Translations under genes and position numbers: made by a program
Part shown: positions 1 through 8,061 of the stretch, piece by piece
How the letters are laid out: every line of letters begins with the position of its first letter
Numbering within the stretch: the stretch's first letter is position 1
The notes under the pieces: model-generated
The model's database searches: none
What the model was told of the DNA's origin: nothing
What the model saw: the letters and a program-made list of their open reading frames with translations, nothing else
Assembly (NCBI RefSeq): GCF_018139565.1
Contig: NZ_JAGSPK010000002.1
Span: 248,001 to 312,000 of the forward strand
Length of the DNA: 64,000 bases
DNA from: Cognatundibacterium rivi
GTDB lineage: Bacteria; Pseudomonadota; Gammaproteobacteria; Burkholderiales; Burkholderiaceae_D
Reading direction: 5' to 3'

Positions 1-721
1 GGATCTGGGTAATACCGTTGATGGCCGCGATCTGAATATGGTTGTCGTCGGTGATCCGGCTGCTGAGAAAAAGGTCTGGATAATTGCACGTCAGCATCCG
101 GGCGAGACGATGGCAGAATGGCTGGTCGAAGGTACTTTGGGTGCTTTGCTTGATCCGTCCAATCCAATTGCACGCAGTATTCTGCAGAAGGCAGTGCTGT
201 ATATCGTGCCGAATATGAATCCTGATGGCGCTGCGCGCGGCAATCTGCGCACGAACGCGGCTGGTGCCAATCTGAACCGTGAATGGATGACGCCGACTCT
301 GGCAACGAGCCCGGAAGTATTCCATGTAAAAAACAAGATTCACGAAACCGGTTGCGATCTGTTCCTCGATATTCATGGCGACGAGGCTTTGCCGTATGTA
401 TTTGTGGCAGGCAGTGAAATGATCGAAGGCTTCACTGAGAAGCAGGCAAAAGAGCAGCAAGTGTTTGTCGATAGCTTCTGCGCTGCCAGCCCTGATTTCC
501 AGACCAAGTTTGGTTACGAGGCGTCGAAATACAATGAAGACATGTTGAAGTTGGCTTCCAAGTATATTGGTCACACCTTTAAATGTGTGTCGCTGACACT
601 GGAATTACCGTTCAAGGATAATGCGAATTTGCCGGATGCAGAAACCGGATGGGATGGCGCCCGCAGTATCAAACTGGGTGAGGCGATGTTGCAACCGATT
701 CTGGCTTCCTTGAATAGCTGA
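1..721 (+). CDS. M14-family zinc carboxypeptidase, C-terminal part (5' end outside window)
   Basis: The reading frame is already open at base 2, so the gene begins before the window; an internal ATG at 38 is not the true start. The zinc site typical of M14 peptidases is visible: an HPGE (His and Glu ligands, nt 95-106), then NLNREW, then the third ligand in DIHGDEALPYVF, and a late Glu in LTLELPFKDN that fits the catalytic glutamate. The pattern resembles the cytosolic carboxypeptidase (CCP/AGBL-like) branch, whose bacterial members are soluble and of uncertain substrate; peptidoglycan peptides or modified C-termini are possible. Since the N-terminal domain is missing, the subfamily is not certain. 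It is followed by a strong terminator. Confidence 0.85.
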   Translation, partial: DLGNTVDGRDLNMVVVGDPAAEKKVWIIARQHPGETMAEWLVEGTLGALLDPSNPIARSILQKAVLYIVPNMNPDGAARGNLRTNAAGANLNREWMTPTLATSPEVFHVKNKIHETGCDLFLDIHGDEALPYVFVAGSEMIEGFTEKQAKEQQVFVDSFCAASPDFQTKFGYEASKYNEDMLKLASKYIGHTFKCVSLTLELPFKDNANLPDAETGWDGARSIKLGEAMLQPILASLNS

Positions 722-740
722 AACGGTTAATCAATAAAGA

Positions 741-779
741 AAAAGACACCAGCGGTATTTGCACGGTGTCTTTTTTTTT
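741..779 (+). terminator. Rho-independent terminator of the M14 peptidase gene
   Basis: A 9-bp stem (742-750 with 765-773, AAGACACC/GGTGTCTT core) is followed by a run of nine T. It sits 20 nt after the stop of the peptidase. Confidence 0.85.
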
Positions 780-838
780 GCGCGCTGGTTCAGCGTACAT
801 TACTTTATGCTGCATTGAATTCACAAGGATGCGTACAA

Positions 839-1378
839 ATGAAAAAAATTATATTCGTTTTAGCTTTTTGTATTTCAGTAAGTAGCTATTCAAAAGATCA
901 AGAAAATAATAATGAATGCAAAATAGACGCGATTTCAGAAAGTGAAATTTTAAATTTACCGTTGGATGTTTTTGACTCGGAGGAAAAAGGATGGCGTAGG
1001 TTTTCTCTAATGGGTTGCTATGCAGAGGCGGTTAAAATCATTGATAAATATAATGATAAAAATGGAGCTACTTATCGTACTAATTTCCATCAAGCCCAAC
1101 TTCAACTCTACCTTGAGCATTATCCAGAAGCGAAGGCATTACTCTACAAATCATTGAGAGCAGACCTGCCTATCGATCCAACATTTAAGTGGAATGAATA
1201 TGTACTTGGTCATGTTGCTTTTATTGATAAAGATAAACCATCCTTAGATTTTTACATTTCAAAGCTTCAGCAATATAACGCTGATATCAGGAATCAGATG
1301 AATATAAAACTCTTGATTAAGATGTCCAACAAATTGGATAGCCCATATCCATCAATTTTCTCATTCCCAAAAAAATAG
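839..1378 (+). CDS. hypothetical exported protein, AT-rich
   Basis: A 179-residue protein that I do not recognise. The start at 839 is chosen because AAGGA (825-829) lies 9 nt upstream and because it gives a classical signal peptide (MKKIIFVLAFCISVSSYS); an in-frame ATG at 815 would add eight polar residues before it. The mature part is predicted to be alpha-helical with TPR-like spacing (YAEAVKIIDKY, then YLEHYPEAKALLYKSL), so it may be a small periplasmic helical-repeat protein. Codon use is clearly more AT-rich than that of the flanking genes, which suggests recent acquisition. It stands alone between a terminator and the CYTH gene. Confidence 0.65.
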   Translation: MKKIIFVLAFCISVSSYSKDQENNNECKIDAISESEILNLPLDVFDSEEKGWRRFSLMGCYAEAVKIIDKYNDKNGATYRTNFHQAQLQLYLEHYPEAKALLYKSLRADLPIDPTFKWNEYVLGHVAFIDKDKPSLDFYISKLQQYNADIRNQMNIKLLIKMSNKLDSPYPSIFSFPKK

Positions 1379-1529
1379 ATGGAAACTTTGGATTTCAACG
1401 TAGTACGTAAGACGTACATTAACAATGCATGTTGACTAGTAGTTTTGTCTGTACATAAGAATTGATTGATAAACTGTACCATATTGAAAATTGATTTCCT
1501 ACGATGCAAAGCAATAAGGTGAAAAGGAC

Positions 1530-2000
1530 ATGGGGATAGAAATAGAACGTAAGTTTCTCGTCGTTGGCGATGAGTGGAGGCAGCAGGGCGTGGCAACTTA
1601 TTTGCTTCAGGGCTATATCAGTGCTGAACCCGGGCGTATCGTGCGCGTACGGATTGACGGTGATGCTGCGATGCTGACGATTAAAGGCTTGTCGACTGGC
1701 ATTGCTTGCGGTGAGTGGGAATATGCGATTCCGGTGGCGGATGCGCAGGCCTTACTTGATCAGGTGTGCCAGCAACCATTGATAGAGAAAAAACGTTACC
1801 GCATTGCTGCCGGTGATCTGGTCTGGGAAGTCGATGAATTTTTTGGTGACAACGCTGGCTTGGTTGTCGCGGAAGTGGAATTGCAATCAGAAGATCAGGT
1901 GTTTGAACGACCTTCGTGGCTGGGAGAAGAAGTCAGCCATGATCGTCGCTATGCAAATGCAAATTTGCTGAAGCAGCCCTACAGTTCGTGGGCGAAGTAA
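1530..2000 (+). CDS. CYTH domain protein, probable inorganic triphosphatase
   Basis: A 156-residue single-domain protein that begins with the signature GIEIERKFLV (residues 2-11). CYTH/TTM enzymes carry this EXEXK-type motif at the entrance of an eight-strand beta tunnel and hydrolyse tripolyphosphate or other triphosphates with a divalent metal. Later charged positions typical of the tunnel are present (GRIVRVRIDGD, LTIKG, EKKRYRI, WEVDEF, VVAEVEL). The length matches the short stand-alone bacterial TTM proteins rather than the longer CYTH-CHAD fusions. AAAAGGA upstream of 1530 supports the start. Substrate (PPPi versus thiamine triphosphate) cannot be told from sequence. Confidence 0.88.
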   Translation: MGIEIERKFLVVGDEWRQQGVATYLLQGYISAEPGRIVRVRIDGDAAMLTIKGLSTGIACGEWEYAIPVADAQALLDQVCQQPLIEKKRYRIAAGDLVWEVDEFFGDNAGLVVAEVELQSEDQVFERPSWLGEEVSHDRRYANANLLKQPYSSWAK

Positions 2001-2027
2001 TGTCTCGGTTTGAATGATGGAGATGGG

Positions 2028-2063
2028 AAATGGCAAATCATGAACGCTGATTTGCCATTTTTT
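2028..2063. terminator. bidirectional terminator between CYTH and MaoC genes
   Basis: A perfect 13-bp stem (2028-2040 with 2048-2060, loop TGAACGC) with A and T runs on its two sides serves the convergent genes ending at 2000 and 2083. Confidence 0.85.
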
Positions 2064-2082
2064 GAGCTCGAAATTTTCCTGA

Positions 2083-2535
2083 TCAATAACAACGCGCAAT
2101 CGACTCCGCAACGCAGACAGGTTTGTCGCTGCCTTCACGTTCTATGCTGACTTCCCAGGCCATTTGCGCACCGTCTTTAATGTCATCGACCTGCAGCAAT
2201 GTCAGGTGCGCGCGCAAACGGCTGCCGACCGGCACCGGTGCCGGAAAGCGGACTTTATTCAGTCCATAATTCACGCCCATTTTGACGTAACTTAGGTGCA
2301 GCGCGTCTGCCATCAGCATGGGTAGCAAAGAGAGGGTCAGGAAACCGTGCGCAATCGGACCACCAAACGGGGATTCTTTTTTTGCCCGTTCCACGTCGAT
2401 GTGTATCCATTGATGATCGCCAGTGGCATCGGCAAAGGTGTTCACTCTTTCTTGAGATATGCTGATCCAGTCTGAGCTTGCCACCTGCGTGCCAACCAGC
2501 GATTTGAGTTCTGCGAGGGATTTGATTTCACGCAT
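2083..2535 (-). CDS. MaoC family (R)-specific enoyl-CoA hydratase-like protein
   Basis: About 150 residues with a complete hot-dog-fold hydratase motif: FADATGDHQWIHID followed by GGPIAHGFLTL, which contains the catalytic Asp and His pair of the MaoC/PhaJ family. Such proteins hydrate trans-2-enoyl-CoA to (R)-3-hydroxyacyl-CoA. The start at 2535 (MREIKSLAEL) is preceded by a good AGGAG; a longer frame up to 2643 overlaps the previous gene and is not needed. It begins 1 nt after the stop of a second MaoC gene, so the two are translationally coupled and may form a heterodimer, as some MaoC pairs do. Confidence 0.88.
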   Translation of the reverse strand: MREIKSLAELKSLVGTQVASSDWISISQERVNTFADATGDHQWIHIDVERAKKESPFGGPIAHGFLTLSLLPMLMADALHLSYVKMGVNYGLNKVRFPAPVPVGSRLRAHLTLLQVDDIKDGAQMAWEVSIEREGSDKPVCVAESIARCY

Positions 2536-2536
2536 A

Positions 2537-3010
2537 TCATGCTCCTGATGCTTGCGGGCGACGGCCAAACATGCCCATGCCATTGATGGTGCAGACGAGT
2601 TGACCATCCTGATTGACTGCTTTCCAGACCGTATTAACGACACCCCGGTCTGGTTTAGATGTAGACGGTTTGACTGAAACAGTTTCGGCGCTGACGGTCA
2701 GTGTATCGCCGGGGCGCACAGGCAATATCCAGCGCACTTCGTCCACGCCGGGCGACCCCATGCTCGACGAATCGGCAATGAAACCATCGACCACCATGCG
2801 CATGATCATGCTGCAGGTGTGCCACCCGCTGGCGATGACGCCGCCGAAGATCGAGGCTTTAGCAGCGTCTTTATCGACGTGAAAAGATTGCGGATCGAAT
2901 TGCTGCGCAAAGTGGATGATTTCTTCTTCAGTAACGGTGCGTTGTCCCAGCGGAATCACGCTGCCGGGAATGAAATCTTCAAAATACCAGGTGAATTGCT
3001 TGGTCGTCAT
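2537..3010 (-). CDS. MaoC family dehydratase
   Basis: A 157-residue hot-dog protein and first gene of the MaoC pair. Visible motifs are FAQQFDPQSFHVD and GGVIASGWHT, the second being the equivalent of IAHG with His displaced, and a C-terminal strand set around PVRPGDTLTV. The family acts on acyl-CoA thioesters as hydratase/dehydratase. A GGAGACC lies just ahead of the start. It is downstream of an acyl-CoA dehydrogenase operon but separated by a terminator, so it probably has its own promoter in 3011-3190. Confidence 0.85.
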   Translation of the reverse strand: MTTKQFTWYFEDFIPGSVIPLGQRTVTEEEIIHFAQQFDPQSFHVDKDAAKASIFGGVIASGWHTCSMIMRMVVDGFIADSSSMGSPGVDEVRWILPVRPGDTLTVSAETVSVKPSTSKPDRGVVNTVWKAVNQDGQLVCTINGMGMFGRRPQASGA

Positions 3011-3075
3011 ACGGTCTCCTTGATGACATTATTTTTATCAGGTTTTATCTGATTTTTACGTTTTTTTAGCTTTCT

Positions 3076-3133
3076 CTGAGTATTCATGCGCTTCTCAGCC
3101 CATTTTTGCTCTGACAGGCGCATGAATATTCAG
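3076..3133. repeat. long inverted repeat ahead of the MaoC operon
   Basis: CTGAGTATTCATGCGC (3076-3091) faces its reverse complement with one mismatch (3118-3133), 26 nt apart. It lies 70-120 nt upstream of the MaoC pair. It may be a cruciform or a bipartite regulator site; it lacks a T run. Confidence 0.6.
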
Positions 3134-3193
3134 GTGTTGTTCTTACTATCGCCGCTTAAACGACATTTGCCACTATGGTGTGACAGGCATAGA

Positions 3194-3224
3194 AAAAAGT
3201 CCCGAACAGGGTCGGGACTTTTTT
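3194..3224 (-). terminator. terminator of the acyl-CoA dehydrogenase pair
   Basis: An AAAAAGTCCCGA stem (3194-3205) pairs with TCGGGACTTTTT (3212-3223), followed on both strands by T runs. It lies directly after the stop at 3227 of the small-subunit gene on the minus strand. Confidence 0.85.
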
Positions 3225-3226
3225 TA

Positions 3227-4366
3227 TTACGCAGCGTTTTTAAAACCAGGCTGAGCAACGAAGCGGGCCAGATGATGATCGGTATCACCAAGCGACAGCT
3301 CTATCATGGTCAGTCGTTTGAACATGTGCGCGACCGGCAATTCATTGGTTACCCCCATGCCGCCGTGTAATTGCACTGCCTGCTGGCCAATATATTTCGC
3401 GGCCTGACCGACACGTGCTTTGGCAGCTGACAAGGTGCGTCGACGTTCCTCTGCATTGTCGGACGACACTTTGACCGCCGCCAGTGTTGCCATTGAGCGA
3501 GCCTGTTCCATTTCCATGAACATGTCTGCCATCCGGTGTTGCAGTACCTGGAATTTACCGATAGGGACGCCAAATTGCTGACGTGTTTTCAGATACTCCA
3601 GTGTCGCCGAGGTGATCGCTTCCATAATGCCGATCGCTTCGGAACACAGCAAAGAAACGCCATAGTCAGACACTGCATCGAGTAATTCCCAACCGCCATC
3701 TTCGCGGCCGAGCAAGGCAATCGCAGGCACCTGAACGTTGGTAAAACTGATGTCAGCAGCACGGTAACCATCGATGGTGCGGTAATCCTGACGTGTTACA
3801 CCTGCGGCATTGGTATCGACAATGAACAACTGTATGCCATTCTTGTCGCGTGCGGCACCGCTGGTGCGGGCTGAAACGATCAATTTATCGGCCTGCGCAC
3901 CATGTAATACCACGGTTTTTTTACCGTTCAGCGTATAGCCATCAGCAGATTTTGTTGCTGTCGTCGCGATATCGCTTAAATCGTGACGTGATTGTTTCTC
4001 ATGCAGAGCGACGGCGAGTTTGATTTCTCCGCCAGCAACCTGTTCCAGCACATCGAAATGCGCTTTTGCTTGCTTCAGAAACTCAGCCGCAAACACGGTA
4101 GCGAAATACGGTTCGATGACCAAGCCGCGTCCAAGTTCTTGCATCACGACCATCATGTCGATCGCGCTGCCACTGAAGCCCCCCTGATCTTCAGGGACAG
4201 GCAGGGCTGTCGCGCCGAGTTCTGCCAGTGCTGACCAGGCTTCTGCTGAGATACCTTCGGCAGAAGCGATAATGTGTTTGCGTTGTTCAAAGCCGTAGTC
4301 TTTTTCTACCCAACGACGAACTGCTTCGGCAAATTGTGTCTGTTCCTGTGTTAATGCGAAATCCAT
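3227..4366 (-). CDS. acyl-CoA dehydrogenase, small (PimD-like) subunit
   Basis: A 379-residue flavoprotein with N-terminal helical domain (LTQEQTQFAEAVRRWV), middle beta domain and C-terminal helical domain (QFGVPIGKFQVLQHRMADM, then the QAVQLHGGMGVTNELPVAH signature). Length and position after a 396-residue partner match the large/small pairs of the pimeloyl-CoA dehydrogenase type, where the two chains form a heteromeric enzyme that introduces the alpha,beta double bond into an acyl-CoA. The true substrate is unknown. It starts 10 nt after the partner's stop and has a GAGGAGA ribosome site, so both are made from one mRNA. Confidence 0.88.
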   Translation of the reverse strand: MDFALTQEQTQFAEAVRRWVEKDYGFEQRKHIIASAEGISAEAWSALAELGATALPVPEDQGGFSGSAIDMMVVMQELGRGLVIEPYFATVFAAEFLKQAKAHFDVLEQVAGGEIKLAVALHEKQSRHDLSDIATTATKSADGYTLNGKKTVVLHGAQADKLIVSARTSGAARDKNGIQLFIVDTNAAGVTRQDYRTIDGYRAADISFTNVQVPAIALLGREDGGWELLDAVSDYGVSLLCSEAIGIMEAITSATLEYLKTRQQFGVPIGKFQVLQHRMADMFMEMEQARSMATLAAVKVSSDNAEERRRTLSAAKARVGQAAKYIGQQAVQLHGGMGVTNELPVAHMFKRLTMIELSLGDTDHHLARFVAQPGFKNAA

Positions 4367-4376
4367 GGTGCTCTCC

Positions 4377-5567
4377 TCACAGTCCTAAAATCATTTGGGT
4401 AATGATATTTTTTTGAATTTCGTTAGAGCCACCATAAATGGAGGTCTTACGGAAGTTGAAGTAGTAAGCGGCGAGGGCAGCAGCGTCGTCGTCGTTCATG
4501 ACACTGTGTTCAGTTTCGCCTTCCAGGAAAGCCGGATCAAACGGCTGCGCATATGGGCCGACTGCTTCGACCATTAATTCAGTCAGACGCTGCTGTATTT
4601 CTGTGCCTTTAATTTTCAGCAGCGAAGCTTCTGGTCCCGGACGACCGCTATCCTGAGAGATCACTCGCATCACTGTAATTTCCAGCGCCATGATTTCGAT
4701 TTCCAGACTGGCGACTTTATTCGCATATACAGGATCATCGATCAGCGACTGGCCATTTTTATGATGTTCTGCGGCGACGCGCTTCAGGAATTGCAGTTCG
4801 CGTTTTGCCCGACCCACTGCAGCGATATTCGTGCGCTCATGACCGAGCAGGTATTTGGCGTAAGTCCAGCCTTTGTTTTCTTCGCCGATCAGGTTTTGTA
4901 CCGGCACTTTGACGTTGTCGAAGAACACTTCATTCACTTCGTGATCTTCATCGAGCATGATGATAGGGCGTACGGTGATACCCTGCGTTTTCATGTCGAT
5001 CAGCAGGAAAGAAATACCTTCTTGTTTGCGACCGTTAGGTTCTGTGCGTACCAGACAGAAAATCATATCGGCATGCTGCGCCAGCGTGGTCCAGGTTTTC
5101 TGACCATTGACGATGTAATGATCGCCGACACGTTCAGCACGGGTTTTCAGGGATGCGAGATCTGAGCCGGAGCCTGGCTCTGAGTAACCCTGACACCACC
5201 AGTCATCGCAATTCAGTATGCGCGGCAGGTAATAGTCTTTTTGCGCCTGATTACCAAATGCCATGATGACCGGCGCCACCATGTTCACGCCGAATGGCAG
5301 GATAGCCGGAGTGCCTGCACGCGCGCATTCTTCCTCGAAAATATGACGTTGCGTCGGCGTCCAGCCCGTACCGCCGTATTCTTTTGGCCAGCCTGTGGCA
5401 ACCCAGCCTTGTTTCGCCAGGATCTTGTGCCAGCGGACAAAATCTTCTCTGGATAAGCGTTTGTGATTCAATACTTTTTGCTGCAGGTCGGTCGGAAGGT
5501 TTGCTTCCAGATAGCTGCGCACCTGATCCCGGAAGGCGAGATCTTCCGGTGTGTAATTCAAATCCAT
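4377..5567 (-). CDS. acyl-CoA dehydrogenase, large (PimC-like) subunit
   Basis: A 396-residue acyl-CoA dehydrogenase. Visible are the FAD/substrate segment (WCQGYSEPGSGSDLASL), the NGQKTWTTLAQHAD strand region and the C-terminal SIYGGSNEIQKNIITQMILG typical of the family. It is the first gene of the large/small pair; the length fits the pimeloyl-CoA dehydrogenase large-subunit family. The start at 5567 has TCAGGAGA 6 nt upstream. A variant of the CGAACGTTCG palindrome at 5693-5702 lies in its promoter region, pointing to control by a TetR-type lipid-degradation regulator (inference). Confidence 0.9.
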   Translation of the reverse strand: MDLNYTPEDLAFRDQVRSYLEANLPTDLQQKVLNHKRLSREDFVRWHKILAKQGWVATGWPKEYGGTGWTPTQRHIFEEECARAGTPAILPFGVNMVAPVIMAFGNQAQKDYYLPRILNCDDWWCQGYSEPGSGSDLASLKTRAERVGDHYIVNGQKTWTTLAQHADMIFCLVRTEPNGRKQEGISFLLIDMKTQGITVRPIIMLDEDHEVNEVFFDNVKVPVQNLIGEENKGWTYAKYLLGHERTNIAAVGRAKRELQFLKRVAAEHHKNGQSLIDDPVYANKVASLEIEIMALEITVMRVISQDSGRPGPEASLLKIKGTEIQQRLTELMVEAVGPYAQPFDPAFLEGETEHSVMNDDDAAALAAYYFNFRKTSIYGGSNEIQKNIITQMILGL

Positions 5568-5692
5568 GTTGTCTCCTGAGGTTGAATGCCTGGATGATTG
5601 ACGGTCTGTTTTTGCTGCGCGTGTGCGTTTCTATTTCTTTCTGATTTCCTTCGACAAAACTGATAACAGTTTCAGATTGAAATAAAAAAGCA

Positions 5693-5702
5693 CGACCGTT
5701 CA
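5693..5702. promoter_or_regulatory. operator-like site, CGAACGTTCG variant
   Basis: CGACCGTTCA resembles the perfect palindrome CGAACGTTCG at 11561 (8 of 10 bases). It lies about 125 nt upstream of the acyl-CoA dehydrogenase pair. Binding by a TetR-family repressor is inferred only. Confidence 0.35.
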
Positions 5703-5836
5703 AAACTTATTGTACAACGGATTTAAATTTAGGTGACTGCAAATGTGCTTGCCTGAAAAAATATCATTTCAGACGAAGCCTGGCCGAAGATTTGGCGAAG
5801 TCAACAGGCGAAATCTGCGACATAAGCGGGATAAAG

Positions 5837-5867
5837 ATCTGATCAGCAAATGGATTGCTGATCAGAT
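5837..5867 (-). terminator. hairpin after the DUF2863 gene
   Basis: A perfect 13-bp stem (ATCTGATCAGCAA, 5837-5849, with 5855-5867) closes a 5-nt loop 15 nt past the stop of the minus-strand gene. The following T content (CTTTAT) is weak, so termination may be partial. Confidence 0.6.
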
Positions 5868-5882
5868 GAATGTCGGGATGGG

Positions 5883-7109
5883 TCAGTGGAAGTGTGCCGT
5901 GCCGGGCGACGGAGTATCGTCCGGCATTTCAGGGTGTACCAGTTCGGCATCGCGATCCGCGAATAACGGTGTGCCGCAATCGTCGCAAAATTCCATCGCA
6001 AAAATTTCGTCTAACTGGAGAATATTGCGAATGCCGCAATCATTCAGTATGTCTGGGATATCGCCAGTCAACTTTCCACTTTCGTCGAGGCTGACGGCAG
6101 CGAGCTGATCTTCGGCCTGATATAGCGGCCAGACCACGCCATAAATCACCTCCGGCGCATCGGCCAAGCAAAAGCTGATTCTGAACTCGTCAATCTGACC
6201 CGGTGTGTCCTGTACCCCACAAGAGGCAATCACGACGCTGAGTTGCGACGCTTCTTTGTTCAACGTCTGGGTCAGATAAAATATCGCTGAGCGTATCGAT
6301 GCCGGTCGAATTTTGACATCAGCTTCACGGCAAGCGGTGTAAAACGCCTCTGGTAACAGGAGTTCAATGCCACACCCCGGCAACAGGTGTTTGACGGCGG
6401 GGGTAGCTTGCTCCTGCCAGGCGAGCAGCGCATTACTTTTTGCTGTTGCGCAATCATAGGGGGCTTCTAATGCCTGCCACTGAAAAATCGGCGCATCGGC
6501 TGGTGCCACCAGCACCCCAAGCACGTAGCGTATATCCGCCAGAAATGGGACGGTTTGTGCGTGTTCAGTCTCAACCGGATAACTGCTGTCTTTCAGTACC
6601 GCCAGCGCGTGACGTTCCAGTAAAGCATAAGTCTCGCAGTGATTGCGTGGCAACTGATCGATTGAATATAAATGCGGTAGCAGACGCAGCTTTGTGGTCG
6701 GCATCAGCATATTGTTCATCAGTTTTCCGGAGAGTCGCGACAGTATGTCTGCCGGAATTGCCCCTGAGGCGATTTCAAAACGGGTCCAGGCCAGCACTGG
6801 CGCTGCGATGAGTAGCGTAGTGAATTTTTTTCCTTGTATCTCAACACTGGAGCAGGTGCTGACCGTTTCCAGTGTTTCAACGAGGACTTCGTAACCGTTG
6901 GGATGGGATGCAAATAAATTCTCTGCCGCCGCATCAACGATTTCCTGATGATGCTGGTGCAGATTTTTAGAGACGTAGAAATCAAGCTTTTCCTGCCAGG
7001 TCAAATCTTCGATGCGACTCGCTGATTGTGCGACTGCCAGCGACAAATTGACCAGTCGTTGGCTTTCTGCGGCGAGCTTGATTCTATTTCGTTTTACAGG
7101 TCGGCGCAT
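5883..7109 (-). CDS. DUF2863 family protein
   Basis: A 408-residue soluble protein. The arginine/lysine-rich N-terminus (MRRPVKRNRIKLA) and the C-terminal small Cys motif (FCDDCGTPLFAD, about residues 375-390) match what I remember of the Burkholderiales-restricted DUF2863 family. No catalytic motif or membrane segment is apparent. The two close cysteines resemble half of a zinc ribbon. Function is unknown. It appears to be a single-gene unit with its own hairpin terminator. The assignment is from memory of the family, not from a search. Confidence 0.75.
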   Translation of the reverse strand: MRRPVKRNRIKLAAESQRLVNLSLAVAQSASRIEDLTWQEKLDFYVSKNLHQHHQEIVDAAAENLFASHPNGYEVLVETLETVSTCSSVEIQGKKFTTLLIAAPVLAWTRFEIASGAIPADILSRLSGKLMNNMLMPTTKLRLLPHLYSIDQLPRNHCETYALLERHALAVLKDSSYPVETEHAQTVPFLADIRYVLGVLVAPADAPIFQWQALEAPYDCATAKSNALLAWQEQATPAVKHLLPGCGIELLLPEAFYTACREADVKIRPASIRSAIFYLTQTLNKEASQLSVVIASCGVQDTPGQIDEFRISFCLADAPEVIYGVVWPLYQAEDQLAAVSLDESGKLTGDIPDILNDCGIRNILQLDEIFAMEFCDDCGTPLFADRDAELVHPEMPDDTPSPGTAHFH

Positions 7110-7175
7110 ATATATCCTGGTAAGAAACGGGCGGATTATTATCTTCGCCGCGCTTCCGTCTGTGAGTGGTTAAAA

Positions 7176-7868
7176 TTATTTTTTTGCGTACTGGGTTTTG
7201 CCAAATAAGATGTCTTTTGATTTATCAGTTTCTAATGGTTTGCGTAAATTGGCGAGAACCTGCACACCTCTCTGAACCGCAGGGCGGGCGCTGATGACAT
7301 CAAACCAGCGTTTTGCATCGGGGAAATCGGCCCAGTCGATTCCCTGATTGGCAAAGGAGCGCGCCCAGGCAAAAACGGCAATATCAGCGATCGTGTATTC
7401 CTCGCCAGCGAGATACTCAGAGCTTGCCAGTTTTTTGTCGATGACGCCGTACAGGCGTCTTGCTTCATTTGTATATCGATCAATTGCGTAATCAATTTTT
7501 TCCGGTGCGTAAATGCGAAAATGATGCGCCTGACCCAGCATAGGACCAAAGCCGCCCATTTGAAACATCAGCCATTGCAGAGTGTCATATTTTTCTCTGT
7601 CAGTATTGCCGAGAAATTTGCCTGTTTTCCCAGCGAGATAAAGCAGAATGGCGCCGGATTCAAATAAAGAAATCGGCTGCCCGTCAGGGCCGTCGGCATC
7701 GACAATCGCCGGAATTTTATTGTTCGGAGAAATCGCGAGAAATTCAGGCTTAAACTGGTCGCCAGCACTGATATCAATCGGAATCGCGCGGTATGCCAGA
7801 CCACATTCTTCCAGCATGATATGGATTTTGTGACCGTTCGGAGTAGGCCAGGAATAAACGTCTATCAT
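7176..7868 (-). CDS. yfcG: Nu-class glutathione S-transferase, YfcG-type
   Basis: A 230-residue protein that is very close in sequence pattern to E. coli YfcG: N-terminal thioredoxin fold with SWPTPNGHKIHIMLEE (the Asn/Thr residues that replace the usual catalytic Tyr/Ser), ISPNNKIPAIVD (cis-Pro loop), FESGAILLYLA, then a helical domain with QMGGFGPMLGQAHHF. Nu-class enzymes bind two glutathione molecules or GSSG and show disulfide-bond oxidoreductase activity. GGGAGC lies upstream of the start at 7868. It is monocistronic by appearance, divergent from the permease gene. Confidence 0.9.
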   Translation of the reverse strand: MIDVYSWPTPNGHKIHIMLEECGLAYRAIPIDISAGDQFKPEFLAISPNNKIPAIVDADGPDGQPISLFESGAILLYLAGKTGKFLGNTDREKYDTLQWLMFQMGGFGPMLGQAHHFRIYAPEKIDYAIDRYTNEARRLYGVIDKKLASSEYLAGEEYTIADIAVFAWARSFANQGIDWADFPDAKRWFDVISARPAVQRGVQVLANLRKPLETDKSKDILFGKTQYAKK

Positions 7869-8061
7869 CGTGTGCTCCCATTATGAATTTGTCGGACAGG
7901 TGTTAAATACTGATCGGATCGCTTTCTAATGCTTATTATGCAGAGGTTTGTCAATTTGCGCACAGAATCCTCTTTTTGATTGTCGTAGGATTTCTGTCTT
8001 ACCAGATGCAGGGAATGATGGCATCATGCGACATCCTTGTCTTGCTTGTGTGTACAGATTG

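Larger units (their letters stand above)
5568..5882. other. intergenic region with operator-like site and terminator hairpin
   Basis: These 315 bases carry the presumed promoter of the acyl-CoA dehydrogenase pair, with the operator-like CGACCGTTCA at 5693-5702, and the 3' hairpin of the DUF2863 gene at 5837-5867. I see no coding signal; the short frames here lack ribosome sites. Confidence 0.5.
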
